23,174 nt of DNA, taken from assembly GCA_006226555.1 (NCBI GenBank), contig SBGS01000306.1, forward strand, positions 1 to 23,174, in the 5' to 3' direction. Made by a program: the position numbers and the translations under genes. Every line of letters begins with the position of its first letter. Position 1 is the first letter of the stretch. The notes beneath the pieces are model-generated. The model did not search any database. It saw nothing but the letters and a program-made list of their open reading frames with translations, and was not told the origin of the DNA. This document shows, in pieces, positions 1 through 8,284 of the stretch. The DNA comes from Bacteroidota bacterium (GTDB lineage: Bacteria > Bacteroidota > Bacteroidia > Flavobacteriales_D > Crocinitomicaceae).

Positions 1-1635
1 GCTGTTATGCTGAGCAGCGCAATGTCTTATCGAGAATTAGATATTGAGCTAGATAATGCAAGATTCGGAAATACGAAGTTCATTTATTTAAGCCCTGAAC
101 GACTGCAATCAAAACTATTTGTCGAACGCTTCAAGTTAATGAATGTAGGGCTCGTAGTGATCGACGAAGCCCATTGCATCTCTGAGTGGGGCCCGGAATT
201 CAGACCGAGTTACAGTAAGATCTCAGCTTTGCGCGCCTATCACCCGGAGGTGCCATTCATGGCATTGACAGCCTCTGCTACGCATGAAGTCAGGGCAGAT
301 ATTATTGAAAAGCTCGAATTACGCAATCCGAAAGTAATAGAAGGAAGTGTTGAAAGAGAGAATTTGATCTACGAGGTTCTTCAACGTGATAATAAACTAA
401 ATGCAATTCTAGAATTCTGTGAACGCAACAACTATACAAGTGGAATAGTCTATTGCCAAACGCGCAAAAACGTTAAGGAAATCGCCATCCAATTGCGTGC
501 CGCCGGTGTTGCAGCCGGAATCTATCATGGAGGAATGACAGCAAATGACCGCTCGTTCATGCTTAAGGAGTGGTTAAATAACAATTTACGCATAATGGTA
601 GCAACCAATGCCTTTGGTATGGGCATTGACAAACCTGATGTTCGATTTGTCTTGCATTTTGAATTCCCGAATAACCTTGAGGCATATTACCAGGAAGCAG
701 GAAGAGCTGGTCGTGATGGAAAGGATAGCAGAGCTTTGATCTTTTACAACAATACAGATATCGAATTGCATCAACAGCAATTAGAAAGAAAGTATCCTTC
801 TTTGGATAAGATCAAAAAAGTATATGATGCCATTGGTAATTACTTGCAAATTGCCATTGGCTCTGGATTGGACGAGTCATTCAGTTTTAACCTAAATGAT
901 TTCTCCAAAAAATTTAATTTGAACACTAGTGAAGTATATGCTTCTCTCAAAATACTTGCTGCGAACAATAACATCTATTTCGAGGAAAATGTTTTCCTTC
1001 CTACTAGAATGCGAATGATCATCGGACAAGCAGCCCTGTACAAGTTCCAGGTTGCTCATCCTGATTTGAATACAGTTATATTACCAATACTAAGATCGTA
1101 TCCAGGTGTGTTTGATCGTTTTGTGCGTATTGACGAAAAGAAAATATGCGAGATTACGAACCTCAGTACTGCTCAGCTTCGAAAAAAATTAGAGCAGCTA
1201 GCTCAATTTGGAGTCATTGAATTGCTTTTGCAAACAGATGAACCCCAATTGGTCTACACACAAGAACGTAAAAGTATTCAGGAATTGCAGATCGCACCCG
1301 AAGTCTACATTAACAGGAAAGAAAAAGACAAATATCGATTGGATCAGGTTATCGAATATATCTCGAGTTCATATTGTCGATCTGCTCTTATCTCCACATA
1401 TTTCGGGTCAAATAGCAAAAGATGTGGCAAATGTGACAATTGTTTAAAGGAAAATAGCCCACTTGATCAGGACACTATCAAAAAGATGATCCTAAGCGCA
1501 CTGCCTGGTAAAATCGAACACATCGAACAACATTTGAACAAAGATCGCTCTGAGTTAAAGGATATTCTTCGTGCGCTCCTCCTGGAAGAAAAAATTGCGC
1601 TTAAAGATGAAGTGTTTATCAGGACTTCATTTTAG
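1..1635 (+). CDS. recQ: RecQ-family ATP-dependent DNA helicase, 3' part (5' end outside window)
   Basis: This is a 3'-to-5' DNA helicase of superfamily 2, acting in recombination and replication-fork repair. The reading frame is open to the window edge, so Walker A and the true start lie upstream. Numbering from the first Met at nt 7, the visible motifs are the DEAH box with the RecQ signature (53-69, DEAHCISEWGPEFRPSY), motif III LTASAT (87-92), IVYCQTRK (147-154), motif V ATNAFGMGIDKPDVRF (199-214) and motif VI QEAGRAGRDG (229-238). The zinc-binding cysteines (C457, C473, C476, C479; YCRS and CGKCDNC) come only near the C-terminus, after about 190 residues of winged-helix-like sequence; in E. 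coli RecQ they follow the helicase core closely. No HRDC domain is evident. The stop codon lies within the 3' end of the convergent regulator gene, a 17-nt overlap. Confidence 0.95.
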   Translation, partial: AVMLSSAMSYRELDIELDNARFGNTKFIYLSPERLQSKLFVERFKLMNVGLVVIDEAHCISEWGPEFRPSYSKISALRAYHPEVPFMALTASATHEVRADIIEKLELRNPKVIEGSVERENLIYEVLQRDNKLNAILEFCERNNYTSGIVYCQTRKNVKEIAIQLRAAGVAAGIYHGGMTANDRSFMLKEWLNNNLRIMVATNAFGMGIDKPDVRFVLHFEFPNNLEAYYQEAGRAGRDGKDSRALIFYNNTDIELHQQQLERKYPSLDKIKKVYDAIGNYLQIAIGSGLDESFSFNLNDFSKKFNLNTSEVYASLKILAANNNIYFEENVFLPTRMRMIIGQAALYKFQVAHPDLNTVILPILRSYPGVFDRFVRIDEKKICEITNLSTAQLRKKLEQLAQFGVIELLLQTDEPQLVYTQERKSIQELQIAPEVYINRKEKDKYRLDQVIEYISSSYCRSALISTYFGSNSKRCGKCDNCLKENSPLDQDTIKKMILSALPGKIEHIEQHLNKDRSELKDILRALLLEEKIALKDEVFIRTSF

Positions 1636-2422
1636 CCCTTAATTCCTGGATCTCATCCTGAAGATTTCTCAGCGATTTAGATACCAAAGAATCATCCATT
1701 CTAACTTCAGGTAGTTCAGGAGAAATATAGTTCACAAACTTCCATATCTCTATTATATCGTTTACATGAACCATATATGGCTCGTAAGAAGGATTTGTTG
1801 AGATCAGCTTAAAAGACTGATCTGACTCAAGGAAATTATGGAGGATCTTAAAGACTATTCCATCGTCCTTCGTTACAACAATGCAAGGTGTACCGTTTCT
1901 TATGGACATCCAGTTCTGTACAAACTCTGCAACCACATATGAACCTTCAACAACGGGCGGCATTGAATCTCCCTTGATTGGAAAAGATCTATACTTCCTA
2001 TCTCTTGCCAAAAATGGTAAATGGAATGTAGGTAATACTTTTAAATAGTCCGGATCTGCATAGCCAGCAGCGTATCCCGCTCTCGCCTTCTCCGGTATCA
2101 ACTCGATCAGATCTTCGTTATTCTCGTTGGTAACAGACGTGAGTACACGTAGTTTTTGTCCTTTAACATCGACCTGTATCCCCTTCTCTATCAAGCCTAG
2201 CTCAGATTCACTAGCCTTTGAAAGATCTTTCTTTATAAGATCATCAGAAGTCACTTTGTAATAATTACTCAAGGCTACAAGCATCTCCAGACTTGGTTGC
2301 GCCACACCATTTTCATAACCTGAATATGTACTTCGTGTAAGACCTAAATCTGTTGCTACTTCCTCTTGTGAACGTTTCGTTCTGTTTCTGAGTAATTTTA
2401 AATTAGCTCCAAAATGCATCAT
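1619..2422 (-). CDS. XRE-family HTH / S24 peptidase-like (LexA/CI-type) transcriptional regulator
   Basis: This 267-aa DNA-binding regulator belongs to the LexA/CI type. Residues 6-60 form an XRE helix-turn-helix (SQEEVATDLGLTRSTYSGYE). Residues 110-225 form an S24 domain with the nucleophile in GDSMPP (S153) and a candidate general base at K192 (DDGIVFK), a spacing of 39 against 37 in LexA. Possible self-cleavage bonds are A119-G120 (34 residues before S153, like LexA) or A115-G116. A short amphipathic C-terminal helix (about 247-265) may aid oligomerisation. Known family members repress target genes and are inactivated by RecA-stimulated cleavage; that this one senses DNA damage is inference. 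The start is one of two adjacent ATG codons (2422 or 2419). A palindrome over the upstream promoter suggests autorepression. The gene converges with recQ. Confidence 0.88.
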   Translation of the reverse strand: MMHFGANLKLLRNRTKRSQEEVATDLGLTRSTYSGYENGVAQPSLEMLVALSNYYKVTSDDLIKKDLSKASESELGLIEKGIQVDVKGQKLRVLTSVTNENNEDLIELIPEKARAGYAAGYADPDYLKVLPTFHLPFLARDRKYRSFPIKGDSMPPVVEGSYVVAEFVQNWMSIRNGTPCIVVTKDDGIVFKILHNFLESDQSFKLISTNPSYEPYMVHVNDIIEIWKFVNYISPELPEVRMDDSLVSKSLRNLQDEIQELRAKMKS

Positions 2423-2434
2423 TCATCTTTTTTA

Positions 2435-2477
2435 CGAAGATAAACAATACTCTTAAAATATTATCAACAATTGTTTA
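2435..2477 (-). promoter_or_regulatory. Promoter and probable operator of the XRE/S24 regulator gene
   Basis: On the minus strand a -7-like box TATCTTCG (2442-2435, one base off TAnnTTTG) is preceded 22 nt upstream by TTGTTG (2470-2465). The perfect 10-bp palindrome AACAATTGTT (2466-2475) covers the -33 element. TAAACAAT (2441-2448) and its inverse ATTGTTTA (2470-2477) flank the promoter with a 21-bp spacer. The gene starts only about 13 nt beyond the -7 box. Dimeric XRE repressors bind such dyads, so autoregulation is a reasonable inference. Confidence 0.5.
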
Positions 2478-2481
2478 TTTT

Positions 2482-3351
2482 TTAATCAATCGTAAGCTTT
2501 TCACCTCTACTTCTTGCATAAGCCGCGGTAAATTTCGCGCCTAGCAAAACTATCAACGAAGAATAATACACCCAAACGAGAATCATCAGAATTGATCCTG
2601 CAACACCTATCCCGGATGCAAAGAAGTAATTCGTCACATACAACTTTAGACCTACCTGTCCCAGATACAGAAGCACACCTGTCACGATCGCACCTCTCCT
2701 TGCTACTTTCCAGCTTACCCTGCCATCGTGTAAATATTTAAAGACAAAGATCAAAAGCAACACATTTGAAACAATTGGTAAACCGTGTTTTGCAAATTCA
2801 ATGAAGAACCAGTGAATGACTGCTCGATCTGCAAACAGATCCGAACTAACCCCCAGTAATACCGTTTCTGCGAAATAGATCATCATGATCAAAAGAACAC
2901 CTGAAGCTACGGACAACAGCGCTACCAGGCGAAAAATAAGTTCTGACAATATTAGTTTATGCGGCTTTTTCTTCGGTGGAGTAATCTTATAAAATGTATT
3001 GATGCTTGTTCTTAATGAGCTGAGAATAGCAGTGCAAGAAAAAGCAATGGCAATAAAACCTGATACTTTTAACGCAAATGATTGCTCTGCAAGATCAACA
3101 CCATTCAACATATCAACGAACACACCGATATTGTCTATACCAATTTCCTTCTTCAGAAAACTCTCTAGCGTAACTTTTATGAACTCATCACCTACAATAG
3201 CTCCATAAAATTGAAAGCTTAGATATAAAATCGGTACTAACGCCAATATGGTATAATATGCCAATGCAGCTCCATGAATCAAAGGCAAGTCCTTTAAGAA
3301 ATCCAGAAAAACTTTCCAGATCAGCAGTAGTTGCTCCTTTATCTTCTCCAT
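2482..3351 (-). CDS. YihY/BrkB-family inner-membrane protein
   Basis: This 289-aa polytopic membrane protein has about six hydrophobic segments. The family hallmarks are both present: an early GAALAYYTILALVP segment (about 27-40) and the C-terminal ASGIGVAGSILMILVWVYY...LLGAKFTAAYA block (about 245-280). Family members have been linked loosely to transport or cell-envelope functions, but no substrate or reaction is established and the old RNase BN name is wrong. Its first 13 nt lie inside the end of the ABC ATPase gene, which implies translational coupling and possibly a shared function. It is the last gene of the three-gene minus-strand operon. Confidence 0.88.
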   Translation of the reverse strand: MEKIKEQLLLIWKVFLDFLKDLPLIHGAALAYYTILALVPILYLSFQFYGAIVGDEFIKVTLESFLKKEIGIDNIGVFVDMLNGVDLAEQSFALKVSGFIAIAFSCTAILSSLRTSINTFYKITPPKKKPHKLILSELIFRLVALLSVASGVLLIMMIYFAETVLLGVSSDLFADRAVIHWFFIEFAKHGLPIVSNVLLLIFVFKYLHDGRVSWKVARRGAIVTGVLLYLGQVGLKLYVTNYFFASGIGVAGSILMILVWVYYSSLIVLLGAKFTAAYARSRGEKLTID

Positions 3352-4265
3352 TCCTTATTCACATCTATACTTAATTCCGGTGAAAGCTCATTCATTGAAT
3401 AAAGCAATACACCCTCTCCTTTTTGCGTCCTGTAATGGTGATATAATATTCCTCCTCTATCTTTTACAGATTCCAAATTTAAAGTAATCCCGTCCTCTAC
3501 AACCGAGTATTGATTTGGACGAAATAAGATCAATTCACCATTCACATTTATCTCATTAACATATCCAAGCAATTCAGCCTCCTCTTTTGATTCCGGTCGG
3601 TAGTACATCTCAGTAGCATCCTCGAAACGTCTGATACCACCATTATTCAGATAGGCTATTTTATCTACGAATCCCATGAGCTCTGCCCCATCATGAGAAG
3701 CAATGACAAGCCCCATTCCATTCGATTGCTGGATTCTCGAAATATGTTCCATCATTTTGTCCCTCATTCGTGAGTCCAGATGGACAAAAGGTTCGTCCAA
3801 GATCAACATGTCAGGTTCGGTAGACAATGCTCTAACAATTGCGAGACGCTGTTTTTCTCCTCCTGAAATTAAATGCGCTTTAACATTTCGGATCCCGCTC
3901 AATTCTGTTAACTGCAAGTATGATTCTACTTGGTCATCTCGCTCTTCTCGATCAAGAAATAACAGGGCTTCTCTAATGTTTTCCTCTACTGTATGATAAG
4001 GATCAAGCCTGAATTCCTGATCAACCAACTGAACTTCTTCGTACCCGGGAACCAACTTAACACTTGGCCCTATGATCTTCTTGTTATTATAATACACGCC
4101 GCCTTCCTGCACATCCAACATCCCACTGATGGCCTTCAAAAATGTACTTTTACCTGCACCGCTCTTGCCAATGATACCAACGCGTTCTCCGGGCAAAAAT
4201 TCGATGTCGATTCCTCTCAGAACCCATTTATCACGTTTTACACCAAGCTGTTCTACACGAATCAT
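3339..4265 (-). CDS. ABC transporter ATP-binding protein, PotA/FbpC-like with TOBE-like tail
   Basis: This is a 308-aa ABC ATPase. The motifs are intact: Walker A GKSGAGKST (33-41), Q-loop Q83, signature ISGGEKQR (133-140), Walker B MLILDEP with E158 (153-159), and switch His H191. After the nucleotide-binding domain, residues 221-234 (YYRPESKEEAELLG) and 236-308 (with LFRPNQ) resemble the linker and TOBE domain of PotA/FbpC/CysA importer ATPases. No ABC permease or binding protein is nearby. The only membrane protein in the operon is YihY, whose start overlaps this gene by 13 nt. The start overlaps the upstream 144-aa gene by 4 nt (ATGA). The substrate is unknown; it may work with permeases encoded elsewhere or with YihY. 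Confidence 0.9.
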   Translation of the reverse strand: MIRVEQLGVKRDKWVLRGIDIEFLPGERVGIIGKSGAGKSTFLKAISGMLDVQEGGVYYNNKKIIGPSVKLVPGYEEVQLVDQEFRLDPYHTVEENIREALLFLDREERDDQVESYLQLTELSGIRNVKAHLISGGEKQRLAIVRALSTEPDMLILDEPFVHLDSRMRDKMMEHISRIQQSNGMGLVIASHDGAELMGFVDKIAYLNNGGIRRFEDATEMYYRPESKEEAELLGYVNEINVNGELILFRPNQYSVVEDGITLNLESVKDRGGILYHHYRTQKGEGVLLYSMNELSPELSIDVNKEWRR

Positions 4266-4696
4266 TCGAAGATCAGTGATTTAGGATAATCTCTCGCAGC
4301 AATGTAAATACCGGGAACAGGATTAGACAAGGGCTCACGATCCTTCAGGATCAAATTAAATTCCAACTCATCACCTTTTACCTCATCCTTAAAACTTTCA
4401 AAAAGTAATTCCGAACAGGCTATCTGTGCAACAGGAACTTCATCTGTCCCGAAGAATACGAATTTTCTCATATTCGGAACCTCCTCCAGAAAATCCTTTC
4501 CATCAGGCAAGGTTCCCTGAAGTGCAAATACATCATTTTTATATTCTTCGAAACGAATGACAGGTATTTTGATTTGCAGCTCATCTTCCCAATCATACCT
4601 TCTGTTCAGCTCTGATTCTTGACCATTATTATGTTGATCAGCATACTCTTGAGAAAAATCATCATTCAATAAGAAAATTCGAACCGTACAATTCAT
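4262..4696 (-). CDS. Unrecognised 144-aa protein, first gene of the ABC/YihY operon
   Basis: I do not recognise a family. The protein is soluble-looking, acidic and rich in D/E and aromatic residues, with no signal peptide, membrane segment or metal-binding motif. The middle (about 45-100) looks like alternating beta strands (QIKIPVIRFEEYKNDVFALQ). The coding call rests on length, a Bacteroidota -7 box 16 nt upstream, and a 4-nt stop/start overlap with the ABC ATPase gene. That linkage suggests a role with the ATPase, perhaps as a regulator or adaptor, but this is inference. Confidence 0.75.
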   Translation of the reverse strand: MNCTVRIFLLNDDFSQEYADQHNNGQESELNRRYDWEDELQIKIPVIRFEEYKNDVFALQGTLPDGKDFLEEVPNMRKFVFFGTDEVPVAQIACSELLFESFKDEVKGDELEFNLILKDREPLSNPVPGIYIAARDYPKSLIFE

Positions 4697-4711
4697 GGGG
4701 AAATTTTAACC

Positions 4712-4719
4712 CAAAAATA
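4712..4719 (-). promoter_or_regulatory. -7 box of the 144-aa/ABC/YihY operon
   Basis: The minus strand reads TATTTTTG, a perfect match to the Bacteroidota -7 consensus TAnnTTTG. A TTTG that could serve as the -33 element lies about 24 nt upstream (plus-strand CAAA, 4744-4747), slightly longer spacing than usual. The predicted transcript would have a leader of only about 10 nt before the ATG. Confidence 0.5.
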
Positions 4720-4732
4720 GGATTAATGTGTT

Positions 4733-4740
4733 TATTTTCG
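4733..4740 (+). promoter_or_regulatory. -7-like box of the rlmI-MATE-fmt operon
   Basis: TATTTTCG differs from TAnnTTTG at one base and lies 16 nt before the TTG start of the methyltransferase gene. It sits back to back with the divergent minus-strand promoter, so the two operons share a 60-bp control region. Confidence 0.35.
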
Positions 4741-4756
4741 CTGCAAAATTCCTGAT

Positions 4757-5929
4757 TTGAAAAGAACAGTCCGCATCTTTAATACAAAAACGCAATCCAT
4801 TCAACGAAAGCATCCATGGATTTTTTCCGGAGCGATCAAATCTACCGCTAAAGGTATCGAGGAAGGAGATATCGTATCAGTAGAGAACGAGGAAGGAGAA
4901 TTCCTAGCCAAAGGTTTTTACAACGATGGAAGTATCAGCGTTCGGATCTTAACTTTTGAAAACGCGGCAATTGATAATGCGTTCTTTCGAAATCGAATTG
5001 GAAATGCAGTTGACCTTCGCGAACAGCTCAATTTGTTCAGAACAGATAATAACATCTGCAGATTGGTTCATGGCGAAGGAGACCAACTTCCGGGACTGAT
5101 CGTAGACTACTACGCAGGAGTAGCTGTCATTCAGTGTCATACTTACGGCATGTATCGATTGCTAGACAAAATTGTCGATGCCCTGAAATTTGTTTTAAAG
5201 GATCGTCTGATTGCCATATACTCCAAATCATCAGACACGCTGCCCTCACAATTTGAACCAATAGATCAATATCTTTTTGGCGAGGTTACAGTACCGCACA
5301 TAGCATTAGAAAATGGAATCTCTTATGCGATCGACTGGGTGAATGGTCAAAAAACAGGTTTTTTTATCGACCAGCGAGAAAACCGAAAGCTCCTCGGAGA
5401 ATTCGCTCGAAGCAAAAAAGTACTGAATACTTTCTGTTATTCCGGAGGATTTAGTCTTGCTGCCCTTAAGAACAATGCTGCTTTGGTGCATTCATTGGAC
5501 AGCTCAAAGAAAGCTATTGCGCTTACAGATCAGAATATTGCGCTCAATAAGTTCGAAAAAGGACAAAAGTCAATCGTTGCAGATGCTATGCAATTTATTA
5601 AGGATTTGCCGGAAGATTATGATGTTGTTGTTTTGGACCCTCCTGCTTTCGCAAAGAGCAGAACCAAAAGACATCAGGCTGTGCAAGGATATAAAAGACT
5701 AAATGCTGCTACAATTAAGCAATTAAAGCCAGGTAGTATTCTTTTTACATTTTCATGCAGTCAGGTAGTAGACAAACAACTCTTCACAAACACAATTATT
5801 GCTGCCGCCTTTGAAGCCGACAGAAACGTGCGAATACTTGCCCAGCTGCACCAACCGGGAGACCACCCTATAAATGCCTCACACCCTGAAGGTGAGTATT
5901 TAAAAGGACTCGTCCTAAGAATTGATTAA
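4757..5929 (+). CDS. rlmI: Class I rRNA large-subunit methyltransferase, RlmI-like (TTG start)
   Basis: The protein is predicted to methylate a cytosine of 23S rRNA at C5 using S-adenosylmethionine; E. coli RlmI modifies C1962. It has 390 aa: an N-terminal PUA RNA-binding domain (1-75, RKHPWIFSGAI), a linker with GQKTGFFIDQR (197-207), SAM motif I NTFCYSGGFS (224-233), acidic SAM ligand D248, DPPAFAKS (294-301), candidate catalytic cysteine in TFSCSQ (331-336), and the C-terminal DHPINASHPEGEYLKG (369-384). All are typical of RlmI/YccW. The TTG start is forced, because an in-frame TAA lies at 4724-4726 and no ATG or GTG lies between. The downstream MATE gene begins at TAATG, a 1-nt overlap. 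Confidence 0.9.
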   Translation: MKRTVRIFNTKTQSIQRKHPWIFSGAIKSTAKGIEEGDIVSVENEEGEFLAKGFYNDGSISVRILTFENAAIDNAFFRNRIGNAVDLREQLNLFRTDNNICRLVHGEGDQLPGLIVDYYAGVAVIQCHTYGMYRLLDKIVDALKFVLKDRLIAIYSKSSDTLPSQFEPIDQYLFGEVTVPHIALENGISYAIDWVNGQKTGFFIDQRENRKLLGEFARSKKVLNTFCYSGGFSLAALKNNAALVHSLDSSKKAIALTDQNIALNKFEKGQKSIVADAMQFIKDLPEDYDVVVLDPPAFAKSRTKRHQAVQGYKRLNAATIKQLKPGSILFTFSCSQVVDKQLFTNTIIAAAFEADRNVRILAQLHQPGDHPINASHPEGEYLKGLVLRID

Positions 5930-7257
5930 TGCTAGAGATATCGTATAAAAGAATTCTCAAAATGGCGATCCCCTTAATGGCATCGTCGTTCATTCAATCG
6001 ATCGTTATGATCACCGATTCCGCATTTCTCAGTAGATACAACACGATTGATTTCGATGCCGCAGGAAACGCAGGCCTGTTATATATAACATTGTATGTTA
6101 TTCTGATGGGAATGAGCGATGGAACGCAAATCCTCATGGCCAGAAGAATTGGTGAGGAAAGAAGCCGCGAGCTGCCGCAACTTTTCGGTTCTGCTCTATT
6201 TCTAAACTTCATCGGTGCGATCGTTTTATTTGCGATTGCACAAGTTCTCATGCCCCCGTTGATCGAAAGTATTGTTTCGAACAATGAAATTGCCGTGGGA
6301 GAAGCTCAATTCGTACAATACAGATCTTTGGGATTATTTTTTTCAGTAGGTATTCTCGCAATCAATGCATACTTCCTTTCGATCGGAAAGACAGGGGTCG
6401 TTTTAATGGGCTCCTTGGTCATTGCAATCGGAAACATAGCCCTGGATTATTTCATGATCTTTGGAATAGGTTCCCTTCCGGCTATGGGATTGAAAGGTGC
6501 AGCGCTCGCATCTACCTTTGCAGAAGCTCTTGGGCTGATCTATCTACTGTATGCATTTCTTAATAATAAAGATCAAAAGCAGCATAAAATAATACGTCAC
6601 TTAAGAGTAAAGAAGCAATCGATCATTCGTCTTTTCAAGTTAAGCAGCCCTATCATGCTTCAAGGATTAGTTGCTTTATCTACGTGGACTACATTTTTCA
6701 TATGGATCGAACAAATGGGAACGCATGAGCTCACAATTTCTCAAGTCATACGTTCGCTATACTTCCTGACTTTTGTCCCGATCTGGGGTTTTGCCGGAAC
6801 GACTAAAACATATGTAAGTCAATACGTAGGTAAGAAAGATTTTAATGGCGTTAAGCTTGCTCAGCGCAAAATCCAAATGCTAACTATCTTAAGTTTATTA
6901 TTGATCACCCACGGCATGATATTGTATCCTTCCGCTCTTGTCTCTCTAATCAATCCCGACCCGTCTATCCAGCAAGAATCCATTGAGATATTACGATTTG
7001 TATTTGGATCAATTTTAATTTTCGGAATTTCAAGTGTTTATTTTCAATCCATCAGTGGTACCGGAAATACGCGATTCACATTTATTGTTGAGCTTACTGC
7101 GGTATTCATATACATTTTATCAGCATACATCCTGATCAAAGTCTTTCATGTATCATTGTTTTGGGTTTGGTCTGTTGAGTACATCTACTTTATAACATTA
7201 GGTCTATTATCCTATAGCTATCTTCGTTTCTTTAAATGGCAAAGCAAAGTATTATGA
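5929..7257 (+). CDS. MATE-family efflux transporter
   Basis: This 442-aa inner-membrane protein has about 12 hydrophobic segments in the two-bundle arrangement of MATE exporters. It begins ISYKRILKMAIPLMASSFIQ, and the first helix is followed by ITDSAFLSRY, a typical MatE feature. The second half restarts around residue 232 with IRLFKLSSPIMLQGLVALS. MATE proteins export cationic drugs or metabolites in exchange for Na+ or H+; the substrate cannot be read from sequence. It overlaps the methyltransferase gene by 1 nt and fmt by 4 nt (ATGA), so the three genes are co-translated. The resemblance is to the NorM/DinF-like branch common in Bacteroidota. Confidence 0.9.
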   Translation: MLEISYKRILKMAIPLMASSFIQSIVMITDSAFLSRYNTIDFDAAGNAGLLYITLYVILMGMSDGTQILMARRIGEERSRELPQLFGSALFLNFIGAIVLFAIAQVLMPPLIESIVSNNEIAVGEAQFVQYRSLGLFFSVGILAINAYFLSIGKTGVVLMGSLVIAIGNIALDYFMIFGIGSLPAMGLKGAALASTFAEALGLIYLLYAFLNNKDQKQHKIIRHLRVKKQSIIRLFKLSSPIMLQGLVALSTWTTFFIWIEQMGTHELTISQVIRSLYFLTFVPIWGFAGTTKTYVSQYVGKKDFNGVKLAQRKIQMLTILSLLLITHGMILYPSALVSLINPDPSIQQESIEILRFVFGSILIFGISSVYFQSISGTGNTRFTFIVELTAVFIYILSAYILIKVFHVSLFWVWSVEYIYFITLGLLSYSYLRFFKWQSKVL

Positions 7258-8204
7258 AAGGACTTAGTATCGTATTCATGGGAACGCCAGAGTTCGCCGT
7301 CACCATTCTTGATGGAATACTTAAGCACGGTATTGAGGTTAAAGCGGTGGTTACTGCTCCTGACAAACCGGCCGGTCGTGGATTAAAAATGAATGAATCT
7401 GCAGTCAAACGCTATGCTGTAGATCACAAACTTGAAGTTCTCCAGCCTGAAAAGCTCAAAGACGACACGTTTCTTCAACAGTTAGAATCTTATCATGCCG
7501 ACCTTTTTGTCGTAGTAGCATTCCGAATGTTACCGGAAGCAGTATGGAACATGCCTCCAAAAGGCACTATCAATCTACATGCTTCTTTACTACCTCAATA
7601 CAGAGGTGCTGCACCAATTAACTGGGCGATCATCAACGGAGAGAAAAGTACCGGAGTCACTACATTCTTTCTTGACCACGAGATCGACACTGGTAAGGTT
7701 ATTGAACAGCGCAGCGTGAGTATTGGCGAAAATGAAACGATCGGGGAACTGTATGAAAGATTGATGCATCTTGGAACTGAAACCGTGCTATCAACATTGG
7801 ATAAGATCCAGTCAGGAGATTATCAGGCGATCGATCAGGGCAGTTTTGATATTAGCGCTCTGAAGCACGCTCCAAAGATCTTTCGAGAAGATTGCGAGAT
7901 TGACCTTCAATTAACAGCAGCTGAAGTTCATAATAAAATAAGAGGCCTCTCACCCTACCCGGCAGCATGGATAAAACTGCGTTCATTAAAAGACGACTCC
8001 TATAAAACCTTCAAAATATTCCGTTCGCTAAAAACGGATACTCCAGTCATTGAAGGACATCATTTAGAACGGTCATCTAATGGAATTCTATTTCCTTGTT
8101 CAGATTATTATGTTGAAGTGCTCGAATTACAACCGGAAGGAAAACGTAAAATGTCTGCTAAAGAATTTTTAGCTGGAAATGACATTTCAGATTGGTCACT
8201 TTGA
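7254..8204 (+). CDS. fmt: Methionyl-tRNA formyltransferase
   Basis: The enzyme transfers a formyl group from 10-formyl-tetrahydrofolate to Met-tRNA(fMet) for translation initiation. The product has 316 aa, the usual length. The N-terminus MKGLSIVFMGTPEFA matches the family start. The catalytic triad is N107, H109 (NLHASLLPQYRGAAPINWAI) and D145 (DHEIDTG). A C-terminal OB-like tRNA-binding domain follows from about residue 210 (IRGLSPYPAAW). An in-frame ATG at 7236 would add MAKQSI. I prefer 7254 because it forms an ATGA overlap with the MATE stop and fits the family N-terminus. Confidence 0.97.
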   Translation: MKGLSIVFMGTPEFAVTILDGILKHGIEVKAVVTAPDKPAGRGLKMNESAVKRYAVDHKLEVLQPEKLKDDTFLQQLESYHADLFVVVAFRMLPEAVWNMPPKGTINLHASLLPQYRGAAPINWAIINGEKSTGVTTFFLDHEIDTGKVIEQRSVSIGENETIGELYERLMHLGTETVLSTLDKIQSGDYQAIDQGSFDISALKHAPKIFREDCEIDLQLTAAEVHNKIRGLSPYPAAWIKLRSLKDDSYKTFKIFRSLKTDTPVIEGHHLERSSNGILFPCSDYYVEVLELQPEGKRKMSAKEFLAGNDISDWSL

Positions 8205-8229
8205 CCCTTCCAACCACTTCTAATCGTCT

Positions 8230-8284
8230 AAAACCCACTAAAACAGTACTTTTTAGGGCTACTTATCCACAAAATAGTGGTTTT
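8230..8284. repeat. Imperfect inverted repeat around the first DnaA box
   Basis: AAAACCCACTA (8230-8240) and TAGTGGTTTT (8275-8284) pair over ten positions with one bulged C. They enclose 34 bp that include the first DnaA box. No U-tract follows, so a simple fmt terminator is unlikely. A role in a DnaA-bound structure is speculative. Confidence 0.35.
8263..8271 (+). promoter_or_regulatory. DnaA box 1 (TTATCCACA)
   Basis: TTATCCACA is an exact copy of the strong DnaA box. It is followed by AAA, as in the second copy, so a 12-bp unit TTATCCACAAAA is directly repeated. Confidence 0.6.

Noticed and set aside
7236..7253. Earlier ATG for fmt
   Set aside because: It adds MAKQSI before the family-typical N-terminus; the ATG at 7254 forms a standard ATGA overlap with the MATE stop.
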